Source: PFJX01 sp964393825
GTDB lineage: Bacteria > Pseudomonadota > Gammaproteobacteria > Burkholderiales > Thiobacillaceae
Direction of reading: 5' to 3'
Length of the DNA: 64,000 bases
NCBI GenBank assembly: GCA_964393825.1
Contig: CAYMUY010000001.1
Location: 186,001-250,000, forward strand
How positions within the stretch are numbered: position 1 is the stretch's first letter; each line of letters starts with the position of its first letter. Below are positions 34,437 through 42,938 of the stretch, in pieces. A program made the translations under genes and the position numbers. Under the pieces are notes generated by a model. The model was not told where the DNA came from and made no database searches. It was given only the letters and a program-made list of their open reading frames with translations.

Positions 34437-35569
34437 GCTTTCCCCTCGCCTGGCACCGGCTGTGGGCCATCGTGCTGAAAGAATTCATCCAGATGCGGCG
34501 CGACCGCGTCACTTTCGCCATGATGGTCGGCATCCCCATGATGCAGCTGGTGCTGTTCGGTTTCGCCATCAACACCGACCCCAAGCGCCTGCCGACGGTG
34601 ATCTTCGACGCGGATCAGAGCGCCTATTCGCGCAGCTTCATCGCCAGCCTGGAGAACAGCGGCTATTTCGACGTGCTGCCGCAACCCGCCACCCTGAGCG
34701 GCGCCCACACGGCCATGGCGATCGGCGAGGTCCAGTTCATTGTCTCCATCCCGACCGGCTTTTCCCGCTCGCTGCTGCGCGGCGAAAAGCCGGCGCTGCT
34801 GCTCGAGGCGGATGCTTCCGACCCGGCCGCCACCGGCAACGCGCTCGCCGCCCTGAGCACGTTGAACCAGAGCGCCTTGCAGCATGACCTGAAGGGGCCT
34901 GCGGCCAGGTTCGCCGGCGCCCCGCCGCCGTTCGAGGTGCGCGTGCAGCGCAACTACAATCCGGAAGGCATCACCCAGTACAACATCGTCCCCGGCCTCA
35001 TGGGCACCATCTTGACCATGACCATGATCATGATGACCGGCATGGCCATGACCCGCGAACTGGAACGCGGCACCCTGGAGAACCTGCTCGCCTTTCCGGT
35101 GCACCCGCTGGAAGTGATGATCGGCAAGATCCTGCCGTACATCATGGTCGGCTACATCCAGGTCACGGTGATCCTCGCCGCCGCGTATTTCCTGTTTCAG
35201 GTCCCCATCGCCGGCAGCCTGCCGCTGTTGCTGGGCTGTGTCCTGATCTTCCTCGCCGCCAATCTCACCGTCGGCATGATGTTTTCCACCATTGCCAAGA
35301 GCCAGATGCAGGCCATGCAGATGACCTTTTTCTTCTTCTTGCCGTCCATGCTGCTGTCCGGCTTCATGTTTCCCTTCCGCGGCATGCCCGGGTGGGCGCA
35401 GGTGATCGGCGAGGGGCTGCCCCTCACCCACTTCCTGCGCATCGTCCGCGGCATCATGCTCAAGGGCAACGGCTGGGCGGAAACCTGGCCGAATGTCTGG
35501 CCATTGCTGCTGTTCATGGTGGTGGTCATGCTGATCGGCTTCAAGCGCTACCGGAAAACCCTGGACTAG
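34433..35569 (+). CDS. ABC-2 type exporter permease
   Basis: The 378-residue permease has one N-terminal and about five C-terminal membrane helices around a large periplasmic loop (about 45-170), as in YhhJ/YbhR. A conserved family segment ELERGTLENLLAFPV follows the loop. It is the third gene of the adaptor-ATPase-permease unit. Confidence 0.93.
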   Translation: MSFPLAWHRLWAIVLKEFIQMRRDRVTFAMMVGIPMMQLVLFGFAINTDPKRLPTVIFDADQSAYSRSFIASLENSGYFDVLPQPATLSGAHTAMAIGEVQFIVSIPTGFSRSLLRGEKPALLLEADASDPAATGNALAALSTLNQSALQHDLKGPAARFAGAPPPFEVRVQRNYNPEGITQYNIVPGLMGTILTMTMIMMTGMAMTRELERGTLENLLAFPVHPLEVMIGKILPYIMVGYIQVTVILAAAYFLFQVPIAGSLPLLLGCVLIFLAANLTVGMMFSTIAKSQMQAMQMTFFFFLPSMLLSGFMFPFRGMPGWAQVIGEGLPLTHFLRIVRGIMLKGNGWAETWPNVWPLLLFMVVVMLIGFKRYRKTLD

Positions 35570-35596
35570 CGGCCGCGCCGCCGCGCGCGCCCCGAC

Positions 35597-37945
35597 ATGG
35601 ATCAACCGACCTCCCCCGCCCCCGGCCACCCCGGCATCCCCCCGACCTGGCCCGCATCCGACAAGGACCTGGTGGGCACCGCCCTGGGCCCCGCGCGGCT
35701 CTGGTTCTCGCTGGGCCACGGCATCGTCAACGAGGTCTACCACCCGCGCATCGACATCCCGCAGATCCGCGACCTCGGTTTCATCGTCGCCGACGGCGCC
35801 GGCTTCTGGGTGGAGGTCCAGCGCCTGGGCGACTACCGGCTCGACCTCCCCGCGCCGGGCATTCCCCTGGCCACGGTGCTGCATCGCCATCCCCGCTTCA
35901 GCCTCCGCCTGCGCATCTGCCCCGACCCGAACCGCGACGTGTTGCGTCTGGAAGTGGACCTGCAAGGCGACCCGGCCCTGCGCCCTTATCTGCTGCTTGC
36001 GCCGCACCTGGGCGGCACCGGCTGGAACAACCGGGCCGCGGCGGCCAGCCACCGCGGGCGGCGAATGCTGGCGGCGGAACAGGGGCCGTTCGCGCTGGCC
36101 CTGCTGGGGGTGGACGCAGCCTTTCACGATGTCCTGGGCCCGGCCTCGGCGGGGTATGTGGGTGAAAGCGACGGCTGGCAGGACTTCGCCCGCCACGGCC
36201 GCATGACCTGGACCTGGCGCGAAGCCGGTCCCGGCAATGTCGCGCTGATGGCCGCGCTGCCGCGCCGGACAAACCTCGCCCTGGGCCTGGCCACCTCGGC
36301 ACAGGCCGCCGCCACCCTGGCCCTGTCCAGCCTCGCCGAACCCTTCGATCAGGCGTGGGAACAACAGCGTGCCGCCTGGGCCGAATGGCATGCGGCGCGC
36401 GAATCGCGTTGCGCCAGCCTCGACCTGCCCGAAACCCTGGCCGCACAATTGCGCCGTTCCGCCCAGGTCTTGAAGACCCATTACGACAAGACCTTCACCG
36501 GGGCCATGGTAGCCAGTCTCTCGGTACCCTGGGGCGGCGAGGAACGCGGCGGCTATCACCTGGTCTGGCCACGCGACCTGGTCGAGTGCGCCCAGGCCCT
36601 GCTGGCCCTCGGCGGCGAAGCCGAAGCGCGCGCCGTGCTCGCTTACCTGCTCGCTACCCAGAACCCGGACGGCCACTGGCACCAGAACCAGTGGCTGGGC
36701 GGACGCGCCTACTGGACGGGCATCCAGCTCGATGAAACCGCCTTTCCGGTCCTGCTCGCCGCCAGCCTTGCCGAGCGCGATGCCCTCGCCGGCATGCCGG
36801 TGGCCGACATGATCCGCAGTGCGCTCGCCTTCCTGATCCGCGAGGGACCGGCCAGTCCGCAGGACCGCTGGGAAGAAGACGCCGGCGTCAATCCCTACAC
36901 CCTGGCCGTGTGCATTGCCGCCCTGGTGACCGGCGCCGGCCTTCTACCGGAGGTGGAGCGCGCGTTGCCCCTGCTGCTGGCGGATTTCTGGAATGCCCGC
37001 CTGGAAGACTGGTGTGTGGCCCGTGGCACCGGCCTCGACGCCGCGCATGGCATCGCCGGTCATTACGTGCGCGAGGCGCCGACCGAGGTCCTGGCCTGTC
37101 CGGCCGCCCTCAGCCGCCATCTGCCGATCAAGAACCGCGCCGAGGACCCCGGCCTCGACGCCGCCGACCAGATTGGCACCGATTTCCTGCAACTGGTACG
37201 CCTCGGCCTGCGCCGCGCCGACGATCCCTTGATCCTGGACAGCCTCAAGTTGGTGGATGCCCTGCTCAAGACCGAGACCCCGAGCGGCCCGGTCTGGCAC
37301 CGCTACAACGGCGATGGCTATGGCGAACACGCCGACGGCGCGCCCTTCGACGGCAGCGGCCAGGGGCGCGGCTGGCCGCTGCTGGTGGGCGAGCGCGGCC
37401 ATCATGCCCTGGCCCTGGGCGAGGACGCCCTGCCCTACCTCGATGCCATGAATGCCATGGCCGGTGCCGGCGGCCTGCTGCCGGAACAGGTGTGGGACGC
37501 CGCCCCGTTGCCGGAACGCGGCTTGCTGCCGGGTCATCCGAGTGGCTCCGCCATGCCCCTGGCCTGGGCGCACGCGGAGTTCATCAAGCTGGCCGCCTCG
37601 CGGGGCCTGGGACACCCGGTCGACCGGCCCGACGCGGTCTGGCACCGCCACCAGGGCCGCCGTCCCGTCGCCGCCACCTGGGTCTGGACTCCCGGCGCGC
37701 CCCTGCCCCGCCTCGCCAGCGGCTGCGCCCTGCTCATCCTGCTGCCGCGCGCGGCCTTGCTGCGCCTCGGTTTCGACGGCTGGCAAGACATCCGCGATCT
37801 GCCCAGCCAGCCGCTGGGCCTGGAACTGCACGGCACCACCCTCGCCGCCGATGTCCTGCATGGGCGGCGGCGCCTGGATTTCACCTGGCAATGGCGCGAA
37901 GGGAACTGGCAGGGCGAGGACTTCGGGATAGACCTGGCTGCCTGA
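35597..37945 (+). CDS. GH15-family glucoamylase/glucodextranase-type glycoside hydrolase
   Basis: The 782-residue enzyme releases glucose from alpha-glucans. An N-terminal beta-sandwich (about 1-270) precedes the (alpha/alpha)6 barrel. Signature segments include YHLVWPRDLVE near 318, NQWLGGRAYWTGIQLDE near 365 and PIKNRAEDPG near 512. No signal peptide is seen, so it may act on cytoplasmic glycogen or oligosaccharides. It follows the exporter genes by 27 bases on the same strand. The catalytic Glu pair is inferred from family, not resolved here. Confidence 0.92.
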   Translation: MDQPTSPAPGHPGIPPTWPASDKDLVGTALGPARLWFSLGHGIVNEVYHPRIDIPQIRDLGFIVADGAGFWVEVQRLGDYRLDLPAPGIPLATVLHRHPRFSLRLRICPDPNRDVLRLEVDLQGDPALRPYLLLAPHLGGTGWNNRAAAASHRGRRMLAAEQGPFALALLGVDAAFHDVLGPASAGYVGESDGWQDFARHGRMTWTWREAGPGNVALMAALPRRTNLALGLATSAQAAATLALSSLAEPFDQAWEQQRAAWAEWHAARESRCASLDLPETLAAQLRRSAQVLKTHYDKTFTGAMVASLSVPWGGEERGGYHLVWPRDLVECAQALLALGGEAEARAVLAYLLATQNPDGHWHQNQWLGGRAYWTGIQLDETAFPVLLAASLAERDALAGMPVADMIRSALAFLIREGPASPQDRWEEDAGVNPYTLAVCIAALVTGAGLLPEVERALPLLLADFWNARLEDWCVARGTGLDAAHGIAGHYVREAPTEVLACPAALSRHLPIKNRAEDPGLDAADQIGTDFLQLVRLGLRRADDPLILDSLKLVDALLKTETPSGPVWHRYNGDGYGEHADGAPFDGSGQGRGWPLLVGERGHHALALGEDALPYLDAMNAMAGAGGLLPEQVWDAAPLPERGLLPGHPSGSAMPLAWAHAEFIKLAASRGLGHPVDRPDAVWHRHQGRRPVAATWVWTPGAPLPRLASGCALLILLPRAALLRLGFDGWQDIRDLPSQPLGLELHGTTLAADVLHGRRRLDFTWQWREGNWQGEDFGIDLAA

Positions 37946-38023
37946 AGCGCGCTGCCCGGTGTTATCCGTCGCGCAGGTCAGGTTGGCGCGTGGCGGCGAC
38001 CTGGCCTGCGCCACATCGGCACC

Positions 38024-38581
38024 TCATGATCCACGGCGACGCAGCCAGCCCAACCCATGCAGCGCCAGAGCCAGCAGCACCACCAGAGCCATGATCCACT
38101 CCTCGATCCGATGCAGTTGCGCGATGTGCTCCGTGAGCAGCGCGCCGAACAGATACCCGGCGCCCCCCACCAGGGCCGCCCACGGGATCGCCGAGACGGC
38201 GTTGAGCCAGAAAAAGCGCCGCCAATGGATACCGCTCATGCCCACCGCGATCGGCAAGGCGATACGCAGACCCCACAGGAATCGCATCGACAGGATGAAC
38301 TTCACGGGATGCCGGTCGATCAGCCCGATCGAGCGCTCGACGCGCGCCGCCAGCCTCGCCCGCTTGCGCAGCAAGGCTTGCCCGTGGCGCCGCCCCAGCC
38401 AGAAGAAGAACTGGTCGCCCAGCACTGCCCCCAGCCAGGCGACGGCAAACACCACGACCGGATTCAGATAGCCCCGGTGCGCGGCATACCCGGCCAGCAA
38501 CAACACGGTTTCGCCCTCCAGTACGGAACCGAGAAACACGGCCGGGTAGCCGAACTGATTGATGAGGCTGGGCAGGTCCAT
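38024..38581 (-). CDS. DedA-family membrane protein
   Basis: The 185-residue protein has about five membrane helices and the DedA/VTT pattern (VLEGETVLLLAGYAAH near 21, GDQFFFWLGRRHG near 55, RFLWGLRIALPIAVG near 100). These proteins flip or transport lipid carriers or support proton-driven processes at the inner membrane. It is divergent from the DUF202 gene, with 146 bases between. Confidence 0.9.
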   Translation of the reverse strand: MDLPSLINQFGYPAVFLGSVLEGETVLLLAGYAAHRGYLNPVVVFAVAWLGAVLGDQFFFWLGRRHGQALLRKRARLAARVERSIGLIDRHPVKFILSMRFLWGLRIALPIAVGMSGIHWRRFFWLNAVSAIPWAALVGGAGYLFGALLTEHIAQLHRIEEWIMALVVLLALALHGLGWLRRRGS

Positions 38582-38727
38582 GAGATGGGCGTTGGTCGGG
38601 GTGACGGGTCGCTTGTGGATGATGAGGGCAGTTTACTTGTCGTCTGACAGGGGGGAACCTTACCAATCGGCGTCAGCAGCATCTGCTGGGAATCGCTTTC
38701 ATTCATATCGATCCGGTGCCTAACCCC

Positions 38728-39093
38728 ATGTCATACCTCAACGATCCACGTGTCCTGTTCGCCACCGAACGCACCCTTCTGGCCTGGAATCGCACCGCCA
38801 TCGCGCTGATGGGGCTGGGGTTCCTGGTGGAGCGGTTCGGTCTCTACCTGCATGTGGTGCTGAGCCGCCAGCCTGAGCCGCTGCATCGCAATATCACGCT
38901 GGTCCTGGGCGTGGCCTTCATCCTCTTCGGTGTGCTGTTGCTGCTGCTATCGACGCGGCAATACCGCAAGGTGGTGTCCACCCTCGGCGCTGGCGAGATT
39001 CCCGATGGCTACTGGCTCGGCTTGCCGGTGCTCACCAATTTGGGAATGGCCTTGCTGGGCTTGGTGCTGGCGGCCTATCTGGCTCTGGTATGA
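38728..39093 (+). CDS. DUF202-family inner-membrane protein
   Basis: The 121-residue protein starts at ATG 38728 with the family opening DPRVLFATERTLLAWNRTA and has three membrane helices. It resembles YidH. The role is unknown. A GTG at 38716 is a less likely start. It precedes the iron region by 85 bases. Confidence 0.88.
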   Translation: MSYLNDPRVLFATERTLLAWNRTAIALMGLGFLVERFGLYLHVVLSRQPEPLHRNITLVLGVAFILFGVLLLLLSTRQYRKVVSTLGAGEIPDGYWLGLPVLTNLGMALLGLVLAAYLALV

Positions 39094-39113
39094 GCCATTT
39101 TTATATTCAGCTG

Positions 39114-39142
39114 TTGATAACCATTCTCATTAGTGGCAGGAT
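39114..39142 (+). promoter_or_regulatory. Promoter with Fur-box-like site before fbpA
   Basis: GATAACCATTCTCATTAG at 39116-39133 matches about 13 of 19 positions of the Fur consensus. A TTGATA (39114-39119) and CAGGAT (39137-39142) at 17-base spacing could be -35 and -10, so a bound Fur would cover the promoter. Iron repression of fbpABC is expected. Confidence 0.65.
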
Positions 39143-39177
39143 GCGTTCCAGTCAATTCCCGTTCTGGAGCATCTCTC

Positions 39178-40185
39178 ATGAAGTTCGGTCATTCCCTGAA
39201 ATTGTTGTTCTCCACCACCCTGCTGGCGGCACTGGCCACGCCCGCGCTGGCGGCCGAGGTCGTCGTCTATTCGGCGCGCAACGAGCAGTTGATCAAGCCG
39301 CTGTTCGACGCATACACCAGGGAAACCGGGGTGGAAGTCAAGTTCATCACCGACAAGGAAGGGCCGCTGATGGCGCGCTTGAAAGCGGAGGGACGGAATA
39401 CGCCCGCCGATGTGTTGCTGACTGTCGATGCCGGCAATCTCTGGCAGGCGGCACAGGAAGAATTGTTGAAGCCGGTTGATTCGCCAACGCTCAAGACCAA
39501 CATCCCGGCTTATCTGCGCGACCCCGGCAACCAGTGGTTCGGCCTCTCGGTACGCGCCCGCACGGTGGTTTACAACCCCAACAAGGTGAAGCCGGGCGAA
39601 CTGACCACCTATGAGGACCTGGCCAGCCCGGCCTGGAAGGGCCGGCTGTGCCTGCGTACTTCCAAGAAGGTCTATAACCAGTCGCTGGTGGCCATGATGA
39701 TTTCGGAACACGGTGAGGAGAAAACCGAGCAGATCGTGCGCGGTTGGGTCGCCAACCTGGCGACCGACCCCCTTCCCGACGACACCAAGGCGATGGAAGC
39801 CGTGGCCGCCGGCCTCTGCGATGCCACCGTGGTCAATACCTATTACTACGGCCGTCTGATGGAGAAGAAGCCCAACCTGCCGCTGGCGATCTTCTGGCCC
39901 AACCAGAAAGGCAGCGGCGTGCACGTGAACATCTCCGGTGCCGGCGTGACCCGATACGCCAAGCATGAGCTTGAGGCCATCAAGCTGCTGGAATGGCTGT
40001 CTTCCGCCAAGGCGCAGAACCTGTTCGCCGATGTCAACCTGGAATATCCGGCCAACCGGAGCGTGATGTGGGATGCCACCGTCGCCGCCTGGGGCAATTT
40101 CAGGCAGAACCAGATCAACGTGTCCGAGGCGGGCAAGCTGCAAACCCGCGCAGTGATGTTGATGGACCGTGCCGGATACAAATGA
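39178..40185 (+). CDS. fbpA: Periplasmic iron(III)-binding protein
   Basis: The 335-residue precursor has a signal peptide ending ALA at about 22. It binds ferric iron in the periplasm for the transporter encoded next. The family shows VVYSARNEQLIKPL at the mature N-terminus and the paired tyrosines in NTYYYGRL near 220 that coordinate iron. The frame is open to 39133, but the signal peptide fits the ATG at 39178. A Fur-like site lies before it. Confidence 0.95.
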   Translation: MKFGHSLKLLFSTTLLAALATPALAAEVVVYSARNEQLIKPLFDAYTRETGVEVKFITDKEGPLMARLKAEGRNTPADVLLTVDAGNLWQAAQEELLKPVDSPTLKTNIPAYLRDPGNQWFGLSVRARTVVYNPNKVKPGELTTYEDLASPAWKGRLCLRTSKKVYNQSLVAMMISEHGEEKTEQIVRGWVANLATDPLPDDTKAMEAVAAGLCDATVVNTYYYGRLMEKKPNLPLAIFWPNQKGSGVHVNISGAGVTRYAKHELEAIKLLEWLSSAKAQNLFADVNLEYPANRSVMWDATVAAWGNFRQNQINVSEAGKLQTRAVMLMDRAGYK

Positions 40186-40243
40186 TTCTCACCTGTCGGG
40201 CTGCTAGAATGCGGACCTTCCCATCCATTGATCGGACTTCGGC

Positions 40244-41890
40244 ATGGTCACACTAGAAAGGGCGCCCGCTTCGGGCGCCTTTTCCTTGTTCTCGGCGCCG
40301 CGCGCCACCGCCTGGGGCATCGCCGCCCTCACCCTGATCCCGGTGCTGGTGGTGGCCTCGGCGCTGGTCGATCCGGATCAGGTCATCTGGGCGCATCTGT
40401 GGCGCTACACGCTGCCGGAACTGCTGGTGAACAGCGTCTGGCTGGCGCTGGGCGTCGGCCTCGGGGTGAGCGTCCTGGGCATTTCGCTGGCCTGGCTGAC
40501 CGCCGCCTGCGAGTTTCCCGGGCGCCGCTTCTTCTCCTGGGCGCTGCTGCTGCCGTTGGCGTTGCCGGCCTACGTGACCGCCTTCGTCTGGCTGGGCTGG
40601 CTGGATTTCACCGGCGCGCTGCCCACTTGGCTGCGCGAGAGCTGGGGCATCGCCCAGGTGCCGCCGATCCGTTCGCGCGGCGGCGTCATCCTGGTGATGA
40701 CCCTGGCCCTGTACCCTTATGTCTTCCTCACCGCCCGCGCCGCCTTCCAGGGCCAGGGCCGGCGTCTGATGGAAGCGGCGCAGTCGCTCGGCATCGGCCG
40801 GGTGCGCGGTTTTTTCCGGGTGGCGTTGCCGATGGCGCGGCCGGGCATCGTCGCCGGCCTCTCGCTGGCGCTGATGGAAACCCTGGCGGACTTCGGCACG
40901 GTTTCCGTCTTCAACTACAACACCTTCACCACCGCCATCTACAAGGCCTGGTTCTCGCTGTTCTCGCTGCCGGCTGCCTCGCAACTGGCGAGCATCCTGA
41001 TCTTCTTCGTGCTGGTGCTGGTGCTGCTGGAGCAGGCGTCCCGCCAGAATCGCAGTTACGCGCAATCGAGTCGCGGCGGTGGCGCTTCGGCGCGCATCCG
41101 CCTGGTCGGCCGGCGCGCGGGCCTGGCCACGGGATTCGCCGGCGGCGTCTTCCTGCTTGCCTTCCTGGCGCCTTTCGCGCAATTGCTGGTCTGGGCCTGG
41201 GCGGCGGCGAGCAGGGATCTCGATCCGCGCTATCTCGAATTCATCGGCCACTCCCTGCTGCTTTCCGCTCTCGGCGCCCTGCTGATCGCCGGCCTCAGCC
41301 TGGCCCTGGCCTACGCGCAGCGCATCGCGCCCTCGAACGGGATGCTGTTCACCACCCGCCTCGCCACCCTAGGCTACGCCCTGCCGGGCGCGGTGCTGGC
41401 GGTCGGCTTCTTCATCCCGGTGGCCTGGCTGGACAACCTGATCATCGACCAGACCCGCGCCTGGACCGGCCGCGAGATCGGGCAGGTGCTGGGCGGCACG
41501 CTGGCGGTGATGCTGCTGGCCTATTGTGCGCGCTTTCTCGCGGTGGGTTTCGGCACGGTCGAGGCCGGTCTCGGCCGCATCACCCGCAGCCTCGACGAGG
41601 CCTCGGAAGTACTCGGCGTCGGCGGCCGCAAGCGCCTGCTGCGCGTGCATCTGCCGATGCTGCGCGCGCCGTTGCTGGTGGCGATGGCGCTGACCTTCGT
41701 CGACATCATGAAGGAACTGCCGATTACCCTGATGACCCGGCCGTTCGGTTGGGACACCCTGGCCACCCGCGTCTTCGAGATGACCTCCGAGGGCGAGTGG
41801 GAGCGCGCCGCGCTGCCCGCCGTCGCCATCGCCGTGGCCGGCCTGTTGCCCATCTTCCTCTTGATCAAACACAGCGATGCTCGCACTTGA
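40244..41890 (+). CDS. fbpB: Iron(III) ABC transporter permease, two fused domains
   Basis: The 548-residue permease carries about twelve membrane helices in two repeats, each with the cytoplasmic EAA-type loop (MEAAQSLGIGRVRGFF near 175; LDEASEVLGVGGRKRLL near 452). The fusion is normal for FbpB/SfuB. It follows fbpA by 58 bases and overlaps fbpC by 14 bases. Confidence 0.95.
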   Translation: MVTLERAPASGAFSLFSAPRATAWGIAALTLIPVLVVASALVDPDQVIWAHLWRYTLPELLVNSVWLALGVGLGVSVLGISLAWLTAACEFPGRRFFSWALLLPLALPAYVTAFVWLGWLDFTGALPTWLRESWGIAQVPPIRSRGGVILVMTLALYPYVFLTARAAFQGQGRRLMEAAQSLGIGRVRGFFRVALPMARPGIVAGLSLALMETLADFGTVSVFNYNTFTTAIYKAWFSLFSLPAASQLASILIFFVLVLVLLEQASRQNRSYAQSSRGGGASARIRLVGRRAGLATGFAGGVFLLAFLAPFAQLLVWAWAAASRDLDPRYLEFIGHSLLLSALGALLIAGLSLALAYAQRIAPSNGMLFTTRLATLGYALPGAVLAVGFFIPVAWLDNLIIDQTRAWTGREIGQVLGGTLAVMLLAYCARFLAVGFGTVEAGLGRITRSLDEASEVLGVGGRKRLLRVHLPMLRAPLLVAMALTFVDIMKELPITLMTRPFGWDTLATRVFEMTSEGEWERAALPAVAIAVAGLLPIFLLIKHSDART

Positions 41891-42938
41891 CCGCATAGCC
41901 CAGTCCTACGGCCGCAAGACGGTTCTGAACGACATCTCGTTCCAGCTCGCACCCGGCCAGATCGGCTGCCTGCTGGGGCCGTCCGGCTGCGGCAAGACCA
42001 CCGCGCTGCGGCTGATCGCCGGCTTCGAGGCGCTCGACCGCGGCGAGATCCGCATCGACGGCCAGCCGGTGGCCGGCGCCGGCTGGTCGCTGCCGCCGCA
42101 ACAGCGTCACGTTGGCCTGGTGTTCCAGGATTACGCCCTGTTCCCGCATCTGTCGGTGGCCGCCAATGTCGCCTTCGGCCTGCACGCGCTGGATAACGAC
42201 GAGCGCAATTTACGCGTGCAGCAGATGCTCAAGCTGGTCGGCCTGTCGAAGGAAGCCACCACCTGGCCGCACCAGCTTTCCGGCGGCCAGCAGCAGCGCG
42301 TCGCCCTGGCCCGCGCCCTGGCGCCGAAGCCGCGCCTGCTGCTGCTGGACGAGCCGTTTTCCAACCTGGACGTGGAGTTGCGGGAAAAGCTCTCCCTGGA
42401 AGTGCGCGACATCCTCAAGCACGAAGGCATCACCGCCCTGCTGGTCACCCACGACCAGCACGAGGCTTTCGCCATGGCCGACGTGATCGGGGTGATGAAC
42501 GCCGGCGTCATCCAGCAATGGGCGACGCCCTACGCCCTCTACCACGAGCCGGTCAACCGCTTCGTCGCCGACTTCATCGGTCAGGGCGTGCTGTTGCCGG
42601 GCAAGGTGCTCAACAGCCGCCAGGTGGAGATCGAACTCGGCGTCCTCGACGGCCAGGTCGATGGCGACTGCGACGAGGCTGGCGGCTGCTCCAGGTGCGA
42701 GAAAGGCTGCATGGTCGACGTGCTGATCCGCCCCGACGACATCATCCACGACGACGACAGCCTGCTCATGGCCCGGGTCGAGCGCAAGGCCTTCCGTGGC
42801 GCCGATTTCCTCTACACCCTGCGGCTTCCCGGCGGCGGCCGCGTGCTGGCGCAGGTGGATTCCCACCACAACCACGCCATCGGCGAGCCCATCGGCATCC
42901 GTCTCGGAGTGGATCATGTGGTGGCGTTCCGGAAATGA
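41877..42938 (+). CDS. fbpC: Iron(III) ABC transporter ATP-binding subunit with a Cys cluster
   Basis: The 353-residue ATPase powers FbpB. Walker A GPSGCGKT near 34, signature LSGGQQQRVALARAL near 134 and Walker B LLLLDEPFSNLD near 155 are intact, and the regulatory C-terminal domain begins at about 240. Four cysteines (265, 271, 274 and 278; C-x5-C-x2-C-x3-C) form a compact cluster within that domain. The cluster may bind a metal or Fe-S centre and sense iron, which is an inference. The stop overlaps the start of the kinase gene. Confidence 0.95.
   Translation: MLALDRIAQSYGRKTVLNDISFQLAPGQIGCLLGPSGCGKTTALRLIAGFEALDRGEIRIDGQPVAGAGWSLPPQQRHVGLVFQDYALFPHLSVAANVAFGLHALDNDERNLRVQQMLKLVGLSKEATTWPHQLSGGQQQRVALARALAPKPRLLLLDEPFSNLDVELREKLSLEVRDILKHEGITALLVTHDQHEAFAMADVIGVMNAGVIQQWATPYALYHEPVNRFVADFIGQGVLLPGKVLNSRQVEIELGVLDGQVDGDCDEAGGCSRCEKGCMVDVLIRPDDIIHDDDSLLMARVERKAFRGADFLYTLRLPGGGRVLAQVDSHHNHAIGEPIGIRLGVDHVVAFRK

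Noticed and set aside
34295..36682. Long minus-strand open frame of 795 codons
   Set aside because: It is antisense to the ABC permease and GH15 genes, has low-complexity Gly/Ala/Gln/His composition and matches no family. GC-rich third positions create such shadows.
40181..40200. Second Fur-box-like site (TGATTCTCA) before fbpB
   Set aside because: Only a half-site matches, and the gene is probably read from the fbpA promoter.
40228..41898. Second open frame over fbpB
   Set aside because: It is a parallel frame with Arg/Gly/Pro-rich composition. The fbpB frame holds the transporter motifs.
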